This document shows positions 8,698 to 15,912 of a stretch of 39,318 nt of DNA, one piece after another (the stretch's first letter is position 1; every line of letters starts with the position of its first letter). Under the pieces are notes generated by a model. It saw nothing but the letters and a program-made list of their open reading frames with translations, ran no database searches and had not been told where the DNA came from. The stretch covers positions 1-39,318 of the forward strand of contig PGXT01000036.1 of NCBI GenBank assembly GCA_002839285.1. Reading direction: 5' to 3'. Source of the stretch: Spirochaetae bacterium HGW-Spirochaetae-5. Its GTDB lineage: Bacteria > Spirochaetota > UBA4802 > UBA5550. The position numbers and the translations under genes are program-made.

Positions 8698-10641
8698 ATG
8701 AAGCCATTCCAATCTGAAAAACATATCTCTGCATCGGAAACCGCGCAGATGCTTGGCATATCCGAGACATCTGTGAAGAACTGGGTGCGGCATGGATTTA
8801 TTGAAACAGCAGTTAACGATAAGGATAACTGTTTTCTTGAAGATGATGTTATCTCTCTCCGCAGCCGGATATTAAGCGGCGATTTGAAGAGACTCAACAG
8901 CAGAGCAAATAAATCAAATTCTCTGAAAACATTTATGCCTGAAGAACTTTTTGAAACAGAGGAGGAGAAGAGGTCTGTCTCTGAAATTTCATCTTTTATA
9001 ATGAGACATAATGTAGATGTGTCTTCTGCTATGTTTTTCCTTTCACTAAATCTTCTGCAGAGAAAGGGGATGCTTGAAGGGACTTCACCTGAAGAGATCC
9101 TCTATTCACAGGATATAAATATAAAAAAACGGAAGAGATTAAGTGAAACCCTTCTCAGCTGGAGAGATTCTCTTACCGCTGAAGTTAAACCTGAATTTTT
9201 TGAAATACTTAAAGTCAGAATTCCTGATCATAGTAATATTACCGGAATAATATATCAGTCGATTCTTATAGAAGGGGATAAAAGTAAACTCGGTATGTAT
9301 TACACCCCCGATAAGGTGGTTTCTGAAATTATTGGAAGAATTGCATCTCCGGATAATACATTCCTTGATCCATGCTGTGGTACAGGGCAGTTTCTTCTTG
9401 CTTTTTCAGATATTACAGACAATCCTGAAAACATATACGGCATTGATATTGATCCTATTGCTGTTAATGTTGCGAAGATTAATCTTTTTATGAAATATTC
9501 AAACGCTGATTTTAATCCTAAAATATTTTATGCCGACTCTCTTCTTGATTTTAATGAATCAATTCTTATGGATGATATGAACAGGTTTTCCGAGTTCGAC
9601 TGCATCGCTACTAATCCTCCATGGGGTTCTCATTTTAATAAAAAGGAACTGAAATATCTGAAGAATTATTATCCGGAGATACTCTCGGGTGAATCGTTCT
9701 CATATTTTCTGGTTAAAAGTCTTCGCATGCTTAAGACCGGGGGTGTACTTTCCTTTGTTCTTCCCGAGTCGATACTGAATGTGAAAATTCATAGTGATAT
9801 AAGAAAGTATATATTTAATAATTATCATATATCACGGATTGAACAGAAGAAGAAAATATTTAAAAATGTATTCAGCACTGCGGCAGTTATTGATATTTGC
9901 AATATTGAAAGCACTGAAGATGTCGAGATTGTAAATATTTGTGATTCTTATAAAATTGATAATGAACGATTCGGAAGAAACAGTAATTTTATTTTTGATA
10001 TTAATGTCGATTCTGCAGATGAAAAAATTCTTGGAAAAGTTTATTCCTGCCCTTATCTGACTCTGAAAGAGAATGCCATCTGGGCGCTTGGAGTTGTTAC
10101 GGGGAATAATTCTAAATATATTCAGGAAGAAAAGAATCAGTGGAATGAGCCTGTTATTAAGGGTAAGGATGTTTCATCATTTAGAATCAGTGACCCGGAT
10201 ACTTTTATTAAATTTGAACCGCATAAATTCCAGCAGACCGCTGATGTGAGTTTTTATAGAAGTAAAGAAAAACTGATTTATAAATATATATCAAACCGGC
10301 TGATTTTTGCCTATGACAAAGAGCAGCGTATTACTCTCAACAGCGCAAATATTCTTATCCCTCAAATTAGTGGTGTTGATATAAAGGTTATTATGGCGCT
10401 GTTTAATTCCGAGCTGTATCAGTATATCTTTCAGAAAAAGTTTTCGTCTGTTAAGGTTCTTCGCAGTCATCTGGAGGAGCTGCCTGTTCCGCAGCTTAAA
10501 GAGGAACAGTACAATTATATTTTAAAACTTGTTAAAGAGATCGAAGCTGGGAGCTCTATTGATGATCTTAATGAGTACGTTTATAAAATATTTAAATTAA
10601 AGAAGAGTGAGATAGTTCATGTTAAAAGCAGAGTAAAATAG
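8698..10641 (+). CDS. DNA adenine-type methyltransferase with N-terminal HTH, third gene of pyr operon
   Basis: Predicted N6-adenine DNA methyltransferase of 647 residues. Order: a MerR/excisionase-like helix-turn-helix at about 10-37 (SASETAQMLGISETSVKNWV); a helical linker to about 190; GMYYTP at 199-204, as in type I/IIG-like amino-methyltransferases; SAM motif DPCCGTGQF at 224-232; YGIDIDPIAVNVAKINLF; catalytic NPPW at 306-309; then LKTGGVLSFVLPESIL. Residues about 420-647 look like a target-recognition region ending in VLRSHLEELPVPQ. No nuclease motif is seen in it, and none of the neighbours looks like a restriction enzyme, so it is probably a solitary methyltransferase. It starts 5 bp after pyrC and ends in a bidirectional terminator. 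Joining a DNA-reading HTH to a methylase inside a nucleotide-biosynthesis operon is unusual; an epigenetic regulator is possible, but specificity is unknown. Confidence 0.9.
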   Translation: MKPFQSEKHISASETAQMLGISETSVKNWVRHGFIETAVNDKDNCFLEDDVISLRSRILSGDLKRLNSRANKSNSLKTFMPEELFETEEEKRSVSEISSFIMRHNVDVSSAMFFLSLNLLQRKGMLEGTSPEEILYSQDINIKKRKRLSETLLSWRDSLTAEVKPEFFEILKVRIPDHSNITGIIYQSILIEGDKSKLGMYYTPDKVVSEIIGRIASPDNTFLDPCCGTGQFLLAFSDITDNPENIYGIDIDPIAVNVAKINLFMKYSNADFNPKIFYADSLLDFNESILMDDMNRFSEFDCIATNPPWGSHFNKKELKYLKNYYPEILSGESFSYFLVKSLRMLKTGGVLSFVLPESILNVKIHSDIRKYIFNNYHISRIEQKKKIFKNVFSTAAVIDICNIESTEDVEIVNICDSYKIDNERFGRNSNFIFDINVDSADEKILGKVYSCPYLTLKENAIWALGVVTGNNSKYIQEEKNQWNEPVIKGKDVSSFRISDPDTFIKFEPHKFQQTADVSFYRSKEKLIYKYISNRLIFAYDKEQRITLNSANILIPQISGVDIKVIMALFNSELYQYIFQKKFSSVKVLRSHLEELPVPQLKEEQYNYILKLVKEIEAGSSIDDLNEYVYKIFKLKKSEIVHVKSRVK

Positions 10642-10652
10642 ATTTACTCTGC
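10628..10652. terminator. Bidirectional terminator containing both stop codons
   Basis: GCAGAGTAAA (10628-10637) pairs perfectly with TTTACTCTGC (10643-10652) around a 5-nt loop, with AAGTTTTT on the plus-strand 3' side and TTTTAAC on the minus-strand 3' side. The stop of the methyltransferase (10639-10641) and the stop of the convergent gene (10644-10646) both lie inside the hairpin; only 2 bp separate the genes. Confidence 0.8.
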
Positions 10653-11528
10653 AAGTTTTTCGTTCATAAAATCCATCATATCTGAAATCTGTCCCCGCCA
10701 TGAAGTCCATCCGTAGAGACCCGTTTTATTATCTTTATAAGTGACACTGTAATCATCGGGTGATTTTTTCTGAAGCTGTTTAAGCTTTATGGCCATTATT
10801 CTTGACTGTCCAGGCTGATAGGCATCCTGTTTTAAACCATGATAAAGATATATATGCACACCCTTTAATCTATCAGCCAGCATAAGAGGATTGTCGTCAT
10901 TCTCCCATCGCGTCTGAAAATTTTTATAACTGCCGTAGACTGCTTCTATCATTCTGCTGTTCTGCATAATTGTCGGATCGTAATAACCGGAAATTCCCGC
11001 TGCTGCTCCGAATTTGTCGGGGTAATGACATGGGATCAGAATTGCACCGTGAGCCCCGGCAACTATACCGGCGATACCTGTGTTCTGTTTTTTTAATGAG
11101 AGTGAAAAGGTGTCGTTTAAGAATTTTATAAGTGTTTCACCTACAAATTTTCCTCCAGGTACTACATTCCATTTGTGTGTTGTTTCTGGATAAAATGATG
11201 TCTCGTATACCGATTTTCCCATATCGGGTGAGACAATTATCATATTGTATTTATTGGCATATGATTCTATTGAAGCTCCGTTCTCCCAGTCTCTTTCATT
11301 ATTATCGTACTGGTGAAGTGTAATAATGGTCCGGAATTTTTTACCTTTGGAATAACTTTTAGGGAAATATATCTGTATCTTTGCCGATGATGTTTCACCC
11401 ATGTATTCGGTTTTAACTATTACATTCCTGAGCCACTTACCAGGCTGGATCTGACTGCTGTAATCCGTATCGGCAGCTGAGAGTGCAGCCGCTGCTGAAA
11501 GAAAAAAGAGAAAGAGAATTTTTTTCAT
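10644..11528 (-). CDS. Exported esterase-fold protein lacking the catalytic serine
   Basis: Alpha/beta-hydrolase resembling the esterase D/feruloyl-esterase-like family, 294 residues. The start at 11528 gives a clean signal peptide (MKKILFLFFLSAAAALSA) and has AGGAAGG upstream; the longer frame from 11570 has neither. TIITLHQYDNN, IIVSPDMG and DKFGAAAGISGYYDP are typical fold landmarks. The nucleophile elbow, normally G-x-S-x-G, reads G154-I-V156-A-G158, so the serine is replaced by valine (codon GTT). The usual histidine before the C-terminal tryptophan motif (GWTSWRGQISDMM) appears to be Y272. D235 in HGLKQDAYQPGQSR may be the retained acid. It is therefore probably not a serine hydrolase; a binding or structural role in the periplasm is inferred. 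Confidence 0.78.
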   Translation of the reverse strand: MKKILFLFFLSAAAALSAADTDYSSQIQPGKWLRNVIVKTEYMGETSSAKIQIYFPKSYSKGKKFRTIITLHQYDNNERDWENGASIESYANKYNMIIVSPDMGKSVYETSFYPETTHKWNVVPGGKFVGETLIKFLNDTFSLSLKKQNTGIAGIVAGAHGAILIPCHYPDKFGAAAGISGYYDPTIMQNSRMIEAVYGSYKNFQTRWENDDNPLMLADRLKGVHIYLYHGLKQDAYQPGQSRIMAIKLKQLQKKSPDDYSVTYKDNKTGLYGWTSWRGQISDMMDFMNEKLAE

Positions 11529-11583
11529 GAATATATACCTTCCTGTCATCCCCGTAAATTGAGGGTACATGATTATAATCTGA

Positions 11584-11612
11584 ATTTAATCAGAATATAA
11601 TGAATGAGTCAA
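11584..11612 (-). promoter_or_regulatory. Probable promoter of the esterase-fold gene
   Basis: On the minus strand TTGACT (11607-11612) and TTAAAT (11584-11589) are separated by exactly 17 bp, about 55 bp before the start codon at 11528. This suggests the gene is transcribed separately from radC. Confidence 0.5.
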
Positions 11613-11649
11613 GCAGTTTAATTTGAAACTCCCTGCTATGCATTAGTTA

Positions 11650-12321
11650 TCAGATATATCCGTTTTCTTTCATGCTGTAATATGAAGCATTTGTAAGAAT
11701 AATATGATCCAGGAGGGGTATCCCTACAATTTTTCCCGCTTCAACGAGGCGTTTTGTCGTGTCGATATCCTGTTTTGACGGGGACGCGTTACCCGAGGGG
11801 TGATTGTGTGTTACTATGATTCCTGAGCCTGCTTCTTTTATTGCGTCGCGGAAAACTTCTCTGGGGTGAACTATTGCCTCGGTAATAGTACCCACTGAGA
11901 CAATGATTTTTTTCAGCAGCATATTCTTATTGTTAACAACAAGTACTCTGAACTCCTCCTTCTGCAGACAGGCAATTTCAGGGAGGAGAAGATTCCACAC
12001 CGCATTGGGTGAACTGATATGCTTCAGGTCTGTGACATCTGTAATTACTCTTTTTCCTATTTCAAAAGCTGCCTGAATTTTAACAGCCTTTTTCAGTCCC
12101 AGACCTTTTTCAATGGCAATCTCTCGGAGTCCCGCCTTCGATATGGCTGATAGGCCCCCCATGTTTTTAATGATCTTCGCGGAGAGTTCAAGAACATCAA
12201 TATTTTTTATACCAGTCCCTACAATCACAGCAAGCAGTTCCGTGTCTGAAAGATCTTTAACACTTTGACCATCTATGCATTTCTGTATGGGGAGTTTAAA
12301 ATCGGTATGTATTTTGTTCAT
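11650..12321 (-). CDS. radC: RadC/MPN-family JAB-domain protein
   Basis: RadC-family protein of about 223 residues, normal length. An N-terminal helix-hairpin-helix-like part (LSDTELLAVIVGTG, then GLSAISKAG) precedes the MPN/JAB metalloprotease-like domain: E155 in HPREVFRDAI and THNHPSGNASPSKQD supplying H172, H174 and D185 of the JAMM motif, then GIPLLDHIILT. The biological role of RadC is unsettled despite the DNA-repair name. I chose the ATG at 12321 because GAGG lies 9 nt upstream; an in-frame ATG at 12336 would overlap the preceding PLD gene by 14 bp and has no ribosome-binding site. It lies directly downstream of the PLD gene on the same strand and is probably co-transcribed with it. 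Confidence 0.92.
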   Translation of the reverse strand: MNKIHTDFKLPIQKCIDGQSVKDLSDTELLAVIVGTGIKNIDVLELSAKIIKNMGGLSAISKAGLREIAIEKGLGLKKAVKIQAAFEIGKRVITDVTDLKHISSPNAVWNLLLPEIACLQKEEFRVLVVNNKNMLLKKIIVSVGTITEAIVHPREVFRDAIKEAGSGIIVTHNHPSGNASPSKQDIDTTKRLVEAGKIVGIPLLDHIILTNASYYSMKENGYI

Positions 12322-12322
12322 C

Positions 12323-13339
12323 TTACTTTGCCTCATTATAAATTCTGTTGAACTCTTCGATGTACTTCAAAGCCAGTTCCGGGCTGTCCAGTATTATGAT
12401 ATTTTCATCATTGCGGATGTTCGCGTTTTTTGAAATGTTGAATGATCCGGTGATTACCAGGGAGTCATCTATGATTATTACTTTGTGATGCATGGTATCT
12501 CTGTTTTTGTCCAGTCTCACGGGAACACTTTCGACAATCATCTTTACATATTCCGAATATTCTGTATTTGAACCTTTTTTTTCAAATACTCCCCGGACAT
12601 CTACTCCCTCTTTAAATTTCTTAATGATTACTTCTCCGATGACATCGGATGTGAAAGAGAACTGCATAAAACGTATCGATTTTTCAGCCTTATTAATTCT
12701 ATCGCATATTATTTTCTCTACATTGTCTTCAGGCGCAAAGTAGACGTTGATATTCATATCATTAAGTTTTACATAATACTTCTTCAGCAGCTGTCGGAAT
12801 GCCCCATCTTCGGTTCTGTTTCCAAATACACCGGAATAAAACATTTCGTCGAATTCAGAATTATAAATGTCAGCAAGTTCCTGTGATTTTATTATTAGAG
12901 CATTATTGTTATTTTTCCATGTACAGTTCTCAGTAACATTATAGGAACCGGTAAAAACTGTTTCACCATCTGCAATGGCAAACTTGTTGTGCATAAGACC
13001 CGGGCCTGTATCCGGTATCACAGGTATACCGCTTTCAAGAATTTTAGAAATAGCCCCGCCGGAAAAGGTATCATTATCGGTAACAAGCTTTACATCAACT
13101 CCCCGTAGATATGCGGCTATCATTTCATCTGCTACGGGCATTGATGAAATATCATAAAAAGCTCCGTAGAAACTTTTTTTAGAATTTTTAAGCATTTCAA
13201 TCAGGCCGTCGCGGGGATTAATTACAGCGCTTTTTTTTGTACCGGATGGACTTGTAAAATACACTTTCCATTCTGGTTCAGAATAGGCCGGATTTATAAT
13301 AAACAGTGTTAATAGAAACGAGATTAATATTCTTTTCAA
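12323..13339 (-). CDS. Exported phospholipase-D superfamily protein, TTG start
   Basis: Secreted or periplasmic phosphodiesterase of 338 residues with two HKD motifs: H117-N-K119-x4-D124 in MHNKFAIADGETVFTGSYN, and H284-H-K286-x4-D291 in MHHKVIIIDDSLVITGSFN. Both are complete, giving a full active site as in Nuc-type nucleases and cardiolipin-synthase-like enzymes. Residues 1-20 (KRILISFLLTLFIINPAYS after the start) are a signal peptide. The start codon is TTG, supported by AAAAGGA about 8 nt upstream. Whether the substrate is DNA or phospholipid cannot be decided; the small size and twin single-HKD repeats resemble exported nucleases. Followed 1 bp later by radC. Confidence 0.9.
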   Translation of the reverse strand: MKRILISFLLTLFIINPAYSEPEWKVYFTSPSGTKKSAVINPRDGLIEMLKNSKKSFYGAFYDISSMPVADEMIAAYLRGVDVKLVTDNDTFSGGAISKILESGIPVIPDTGPGLMHNKFAIADGETVFTGSYNVTENCTWKNNNNALIIKSQELADIYNSEFDEMFYSGVFGNRTEDGAFRQLLKKYYVKLNDMNINVYFAPEDNVEKIICDRINKAEKSIRFMQFSFTSDVIGEVIIKKFKEGVDVRGVFEKKGSNTEYSEYVKMIVESVPVRLDKNRDTMHHKVIIIDDSLVITGSFNISKNANIRNDENIIILDSPELALKYIEEFNRIYNEAK

Positions 13340-13388
13340 AGATATATCCTTTTATCAAATATCGCAATTTATAAAATGCTTAGAGCCA

Positions 13389-13503
13389 GTCATTTCGAAC
13401 CCCTTCAATTTTACGGGTGAGTGCTTCGACAAGCTCTGCAATCATTGAATACGGTCAGTGAGTCTGTCGAACTGTTCAGTCGCTATCGCTTCTTCCAAAT
13501 GAC
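13389..13503. repeat. Candidate mobile-like intergenic element
   Basis: A 115-bp GC-richer block inside an AT-rich spacer is bounded by a 7-bp inverted repeat, GTCATTT (13389-13395) and AAATGAC (13497-13503), with a second internal pair TTCGACA (13425-13431) / TGTCGAA (13465-13471). It has the look of the short palindromic intergenic elements with CTTCGACAAGCTC cores seen in many genomes. There is no open frame of note and only one copy in this window. Confidence 0.45.
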
Positions 13504-13652
13504 AGCAAGAGTGCCAATTCAATCGGGAAATGCTATAGTATTTTAAATATCTAATGGCAGATTCTGACTTAAATTCACCATGCTGAGTTCAGTGAATTAG
13601 AAAAATTTCCAAACCTGTTGTCTCTTTATAATATATAAAACATAATAGAGGG

Positions 13653-13692
13653 TGTACTGCTGCACGAATAATAAGGAGTGTGCAGCAGTACA
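13653..13692. repeat. 13-bp perfect hairpin
   Basis: TGTACTGCTGCAC (13653-13665) and GTGCAGCAGTACA (13680-13692) form a perfect stem with a 14-nt loop. Neither strand has a T-run after it. It lies in the 467-bp gene-free spacer 13340-13806, downstream of the minus-strand unknown gene. Confidence 0.6.
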
Positions 13693-13738
13693 AGGATGGC
13701 CCCAATAAAACTCAATTATTAATACGATGGAAAAATGA

Positions 13739-13764
13739 AAATGATAAAAATTTTTTTATCATTT
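13739..13764 (-). terminator. Weak AT-only hairpin after the 315-aa gene
   Basis: AAATGATAAAAA (13739-13750) pairs with TTTTTATCATTT (13753-13764), about 45 bp after the stop of the minus-strand gene and flanked by long A/T tracts. The stem has almost no G-C pairs, so termination strength is doubtful. Confidence 0.35.
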
Positions 13765-13806
13765 CAAAAAAAAATTAAAACAGCGGGATATCAGGCATGG
13801 ATAGAA

Positions 13807-14754
13807 TTATCTGGATACTTTTAAAGATTCCTCTTTTTCCAGAATGAGATTTTCATACTCAGTGTATAAAAGCTGGTCATCTCTGCCGGGATTTGTTGAT
13901 CTTACTTTAGATACAAGAGTTTTATACGGTGAGAGTTTTCTGAAGTCTGTTTCGGATTCAATTTTTTCATTCAAAAAGCTGTTGTCACGGATTATAAGTG
14001 CAAGGTAAAATTCATAGGCATTCTTTAAATCTGTAAGCATAGATCTGTTTCTGATAACATCGGGATCATCTTTTTTATTTTCAAGAATGTCATTTATAAA
14101 GTAAATAATGAATTGAGTATCAAATGCCGAGATATCAAAATCGAGCAGCAGCTGATTGAGATTTGAAAGCGCCATATTTTTAAGATGATATGAGGCGAGA
14201 AAAACAGGATTATCAGACATCGTATTGATGCTTATATAATCTGATCCTTTCTCCTCCGCAGTTCCTTTTTGTACTTCGCTTTTATCTGTTGTTACTTTTA
14301 TAATTTCGCCCGGCCGGTATCGGCTGGCAATTACCGAAACTTCTGTTTCAGAAAGAGATTCATCAACTATCAGATAATCGATGTCCGTATCGGAAGGTAT
14401 ATCCTTCAGCATCAGGGAGTAGCTTTTTACCATAACAATTTTCATCGGTATGACGTCTACTGAAGTTACATAATGAATAAAGAGAAATTTCCTCTTTTTT
14501 TCGGTGATATTTCTGTAAGGGAGAATTATAGTATCATCTCTGACTTTAAGAAGAGAATACTCTTTGAGATAATCCCGCTCAATTAAAAATATATTTCCAA
14601 GAAATACAGCATTCGGAAGTTTATGAAGAAGACTTCTCCCCTCTTTATCTGCTGAAAATGATTCACCTCTGCTGTTGAAAACAAGGAATTTCATCTTCTT
14701 GAAAAGAATTTTTAAAGTATACCCCGATGGTGTTTTCTCTTCAGCGAAATCCAT
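13807..14754 (-). CDS. Hypothetical protein (315 aa)
   Basis: I do not recognise a family. The protein is soluble, with no signal peptide or membrane helix. Residues about 1-125 are beta-rich (YTLKILFKKMKFLVFNSRGE, FLFIHYVTSVDVIPM); 125-190 include a charged segment; 190-315 are largely helical, with QLLLDFDISAFDTQFIIYFI followed by a Lys/Asp-rich region and a Glu-rich C-terminus. The ATG at 14754 has a poorly spaced AGG before it; an internal ATG 20 codons in (MKFLVFNSR) is an alternative start. It follows tsaD on the same strand after 156 bp, a gap with no clear terminator or promoter, so it could be the last gene of that unit. Confidence 0.72.
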   Translation of the reverse strand: MDFAEEKTPSGYTLKILFKKMKFLVFNSRGESFSADKEGRSLLHKLPNAVFLGNIFLIERDYLKEYSLLKVRDDTIILPYRNITEKKRKFLFIHYVTSVDVIPMKIVMVKSYSLMLKDIPSDTDIDYLIVDESLSETEVSVIASRYRPGEIIKVTTDKSEVQKGTAEEKGSDYISINTMSDNPVFLASYHLKNMALSNLNQLLLDFDISAFDTQFIIYFINDILENKKDDPDVIRNRSMLTDLKNAYEFYLALIIRDNSFLNEKIESETDFRKLSPYKTLVSKVRSTNPGRDDQLLYTEYENLILEKEESLKVSR

Positions 14755-14910
14755 AGCCTGCCATTCTATTCATTTATCTGCTCTCGCTTCACATACGCCG
14801 GAAGAGAGGTTTAAGAGGCAAAGCTCCATAATCCCTCTCTCGCGAAAAGCGTTGCAGTTTTTACTCTTATTATAAATAAATTAATAAGCTGGTTTTGCAA
14901 GCAATAATTT

Positions 14911-15912
14911 TTAAGGTTTAGCACTTACATCAATTGCATATGAATCAAAGATTTTACGGATATAGTATTGATATGAAATTCCTGCTATCATAGCGGCATT
15001 ATCTGTACACATAAGAGGGGAGGGTATAAGGACCTCCTCATTATTTTTTCTTTCCGATTCGATAAGTTCCCTTAATCTACCGTTTGCAGCCACGCCCCCG
15101 GCAACTACCATTCTGTTTATACCGGATTTACGCGATGCGGTAAAGAGCCGTCTTACAAGAAGTTCCAGAGCTCTCTCCTGAAAACTGTAAACAATATCGG
15201 CTTTATTCTGATCGGGATTCTGTTTTATATGGTTAATCACTGCAGTTTTTAATCCTGAGTATGAGAATCTTGTATCATCCGGGTCGGTCATTATTTTCGG
15301 GAAAAAGACTTTCTTTAACGCGGACTCTCTCGCAAGACTTTCAACCAGTGGACCTCCGGGATAACCGAGACCGATATATTTTGAAACTTTATCGAAGGCC
15401 TCGCCGACGGCATCATCAACGGTTTTACCGATCAGCACCATTTCCCCGGGGCCGTTGACACGGTATAGCGCAGTATTCCCTCCGGATATGAGAAGTCCGA
15501 TGAAGGGATATGCAGGTTCGTTCCCTTCAAGAAAGGGGGCATAGAGATGAGCTTCAAGATGATTGACTCCTATCAGCGGGATGTCCATGGCAAAGGATAT
15601 GGCCTTTGCGCTCTGAAGTGCTATAAGGAGCGACCCGGTGAGTCCGGGTCTGTTTGTGGCGGCAACATAATCGAGATCACTGAACTTCAACCGGCTTTCA
15701 TCAAGAGCCATCTCAATGAGGGTATTGATCTTTTCAAGATGTGCCCTTGATGCTATCTCGGGCACAACACCTGAGTATTCACAATGAAGTTCAACCTGGC
15801 TGTATATTCTGTTCGAGAGAATTTTTCTGCCGTCAACAACAACTGAGGCGGAGGTCTCGTCACAAGAACTCTCCAACCCCAGTCCTATAATCTTCCCGGA
15901 TTTTTCTTTCAT
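14911..15912 (-). CDS. tsaD: tRNA N6-threonylcarbamoyladenosine transferase TsaD
   Basis: Kae1/TsaD ATPase-fold enzyme that, with TsaB and TsaE, transfers the threonylcarbamoyl group to A37 of ANN-decoding tRNAs. Signatures: GLESSCDETSASVV at the N-terminus, NRPGLTGSLLIAL, metal-binding HLEAH (H118 and H122), LLISGGNTALY, VDDAVGEAFDKVSK, FSYSGLKTAV, VVAGGVAANGRLRE and a C-terminal CTDNAAMIA with the third metal ligand. 333 residues is the usual length. Its ATG overlaps the ctpA stop by one base (TAATG), so translation is probably coupled. An essential housekeeping gene sharing a transcript with ctpA. Confidence 0.97.
   Translation of the reverse strand: MKEKSGKIIGLGLESSCDETSASVVVDGRKILSNRIYSQVELHCEYSGVVPEIASRAHLEKINTLIEMALDESRLKFSDLDYVAATNRPGLTGSLLIALQSAKAISFAMDIPLIGVNHLEAHLYAPFLEGNEPAYPFIGLLISGGNTALYRVNGPGEMVLIGKTVDDAVGEAFDKVSKYIGLGYPGGPLVESLARESALKKVFFPKIMTDPDDTRFSYSGLKTAVINHIKQNPDQNKADIVYSFQERALELLVRRLFTASRKSGINRMVVAGGVAANGRLRELIESERKNNEEVLIPSPLMCTDNAAMIAGISYQYYIRKIFDSYAIDVSAKP

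Noticed and set aside
8698..11528. Restriction-modification system
   Set aside because: Only a methyltransferase is present; the genes on either side (pyrC, esterase fold) are not nucleases and no nuclease motif was seen in the methyltransferase.
12323..13339. Toxin or defence nuclease role for the PLD protein with RadC
   Set aside because: Both families are common outside defence; the PLD protein has a signal peptide and no other defence gene is nearby.
13385..13400. tRNA-like GGGGTTCGAAAT on the minus strand
   Set aside because: No matching T-stem, anticodon arm or acceptor stem could be drawn around it.
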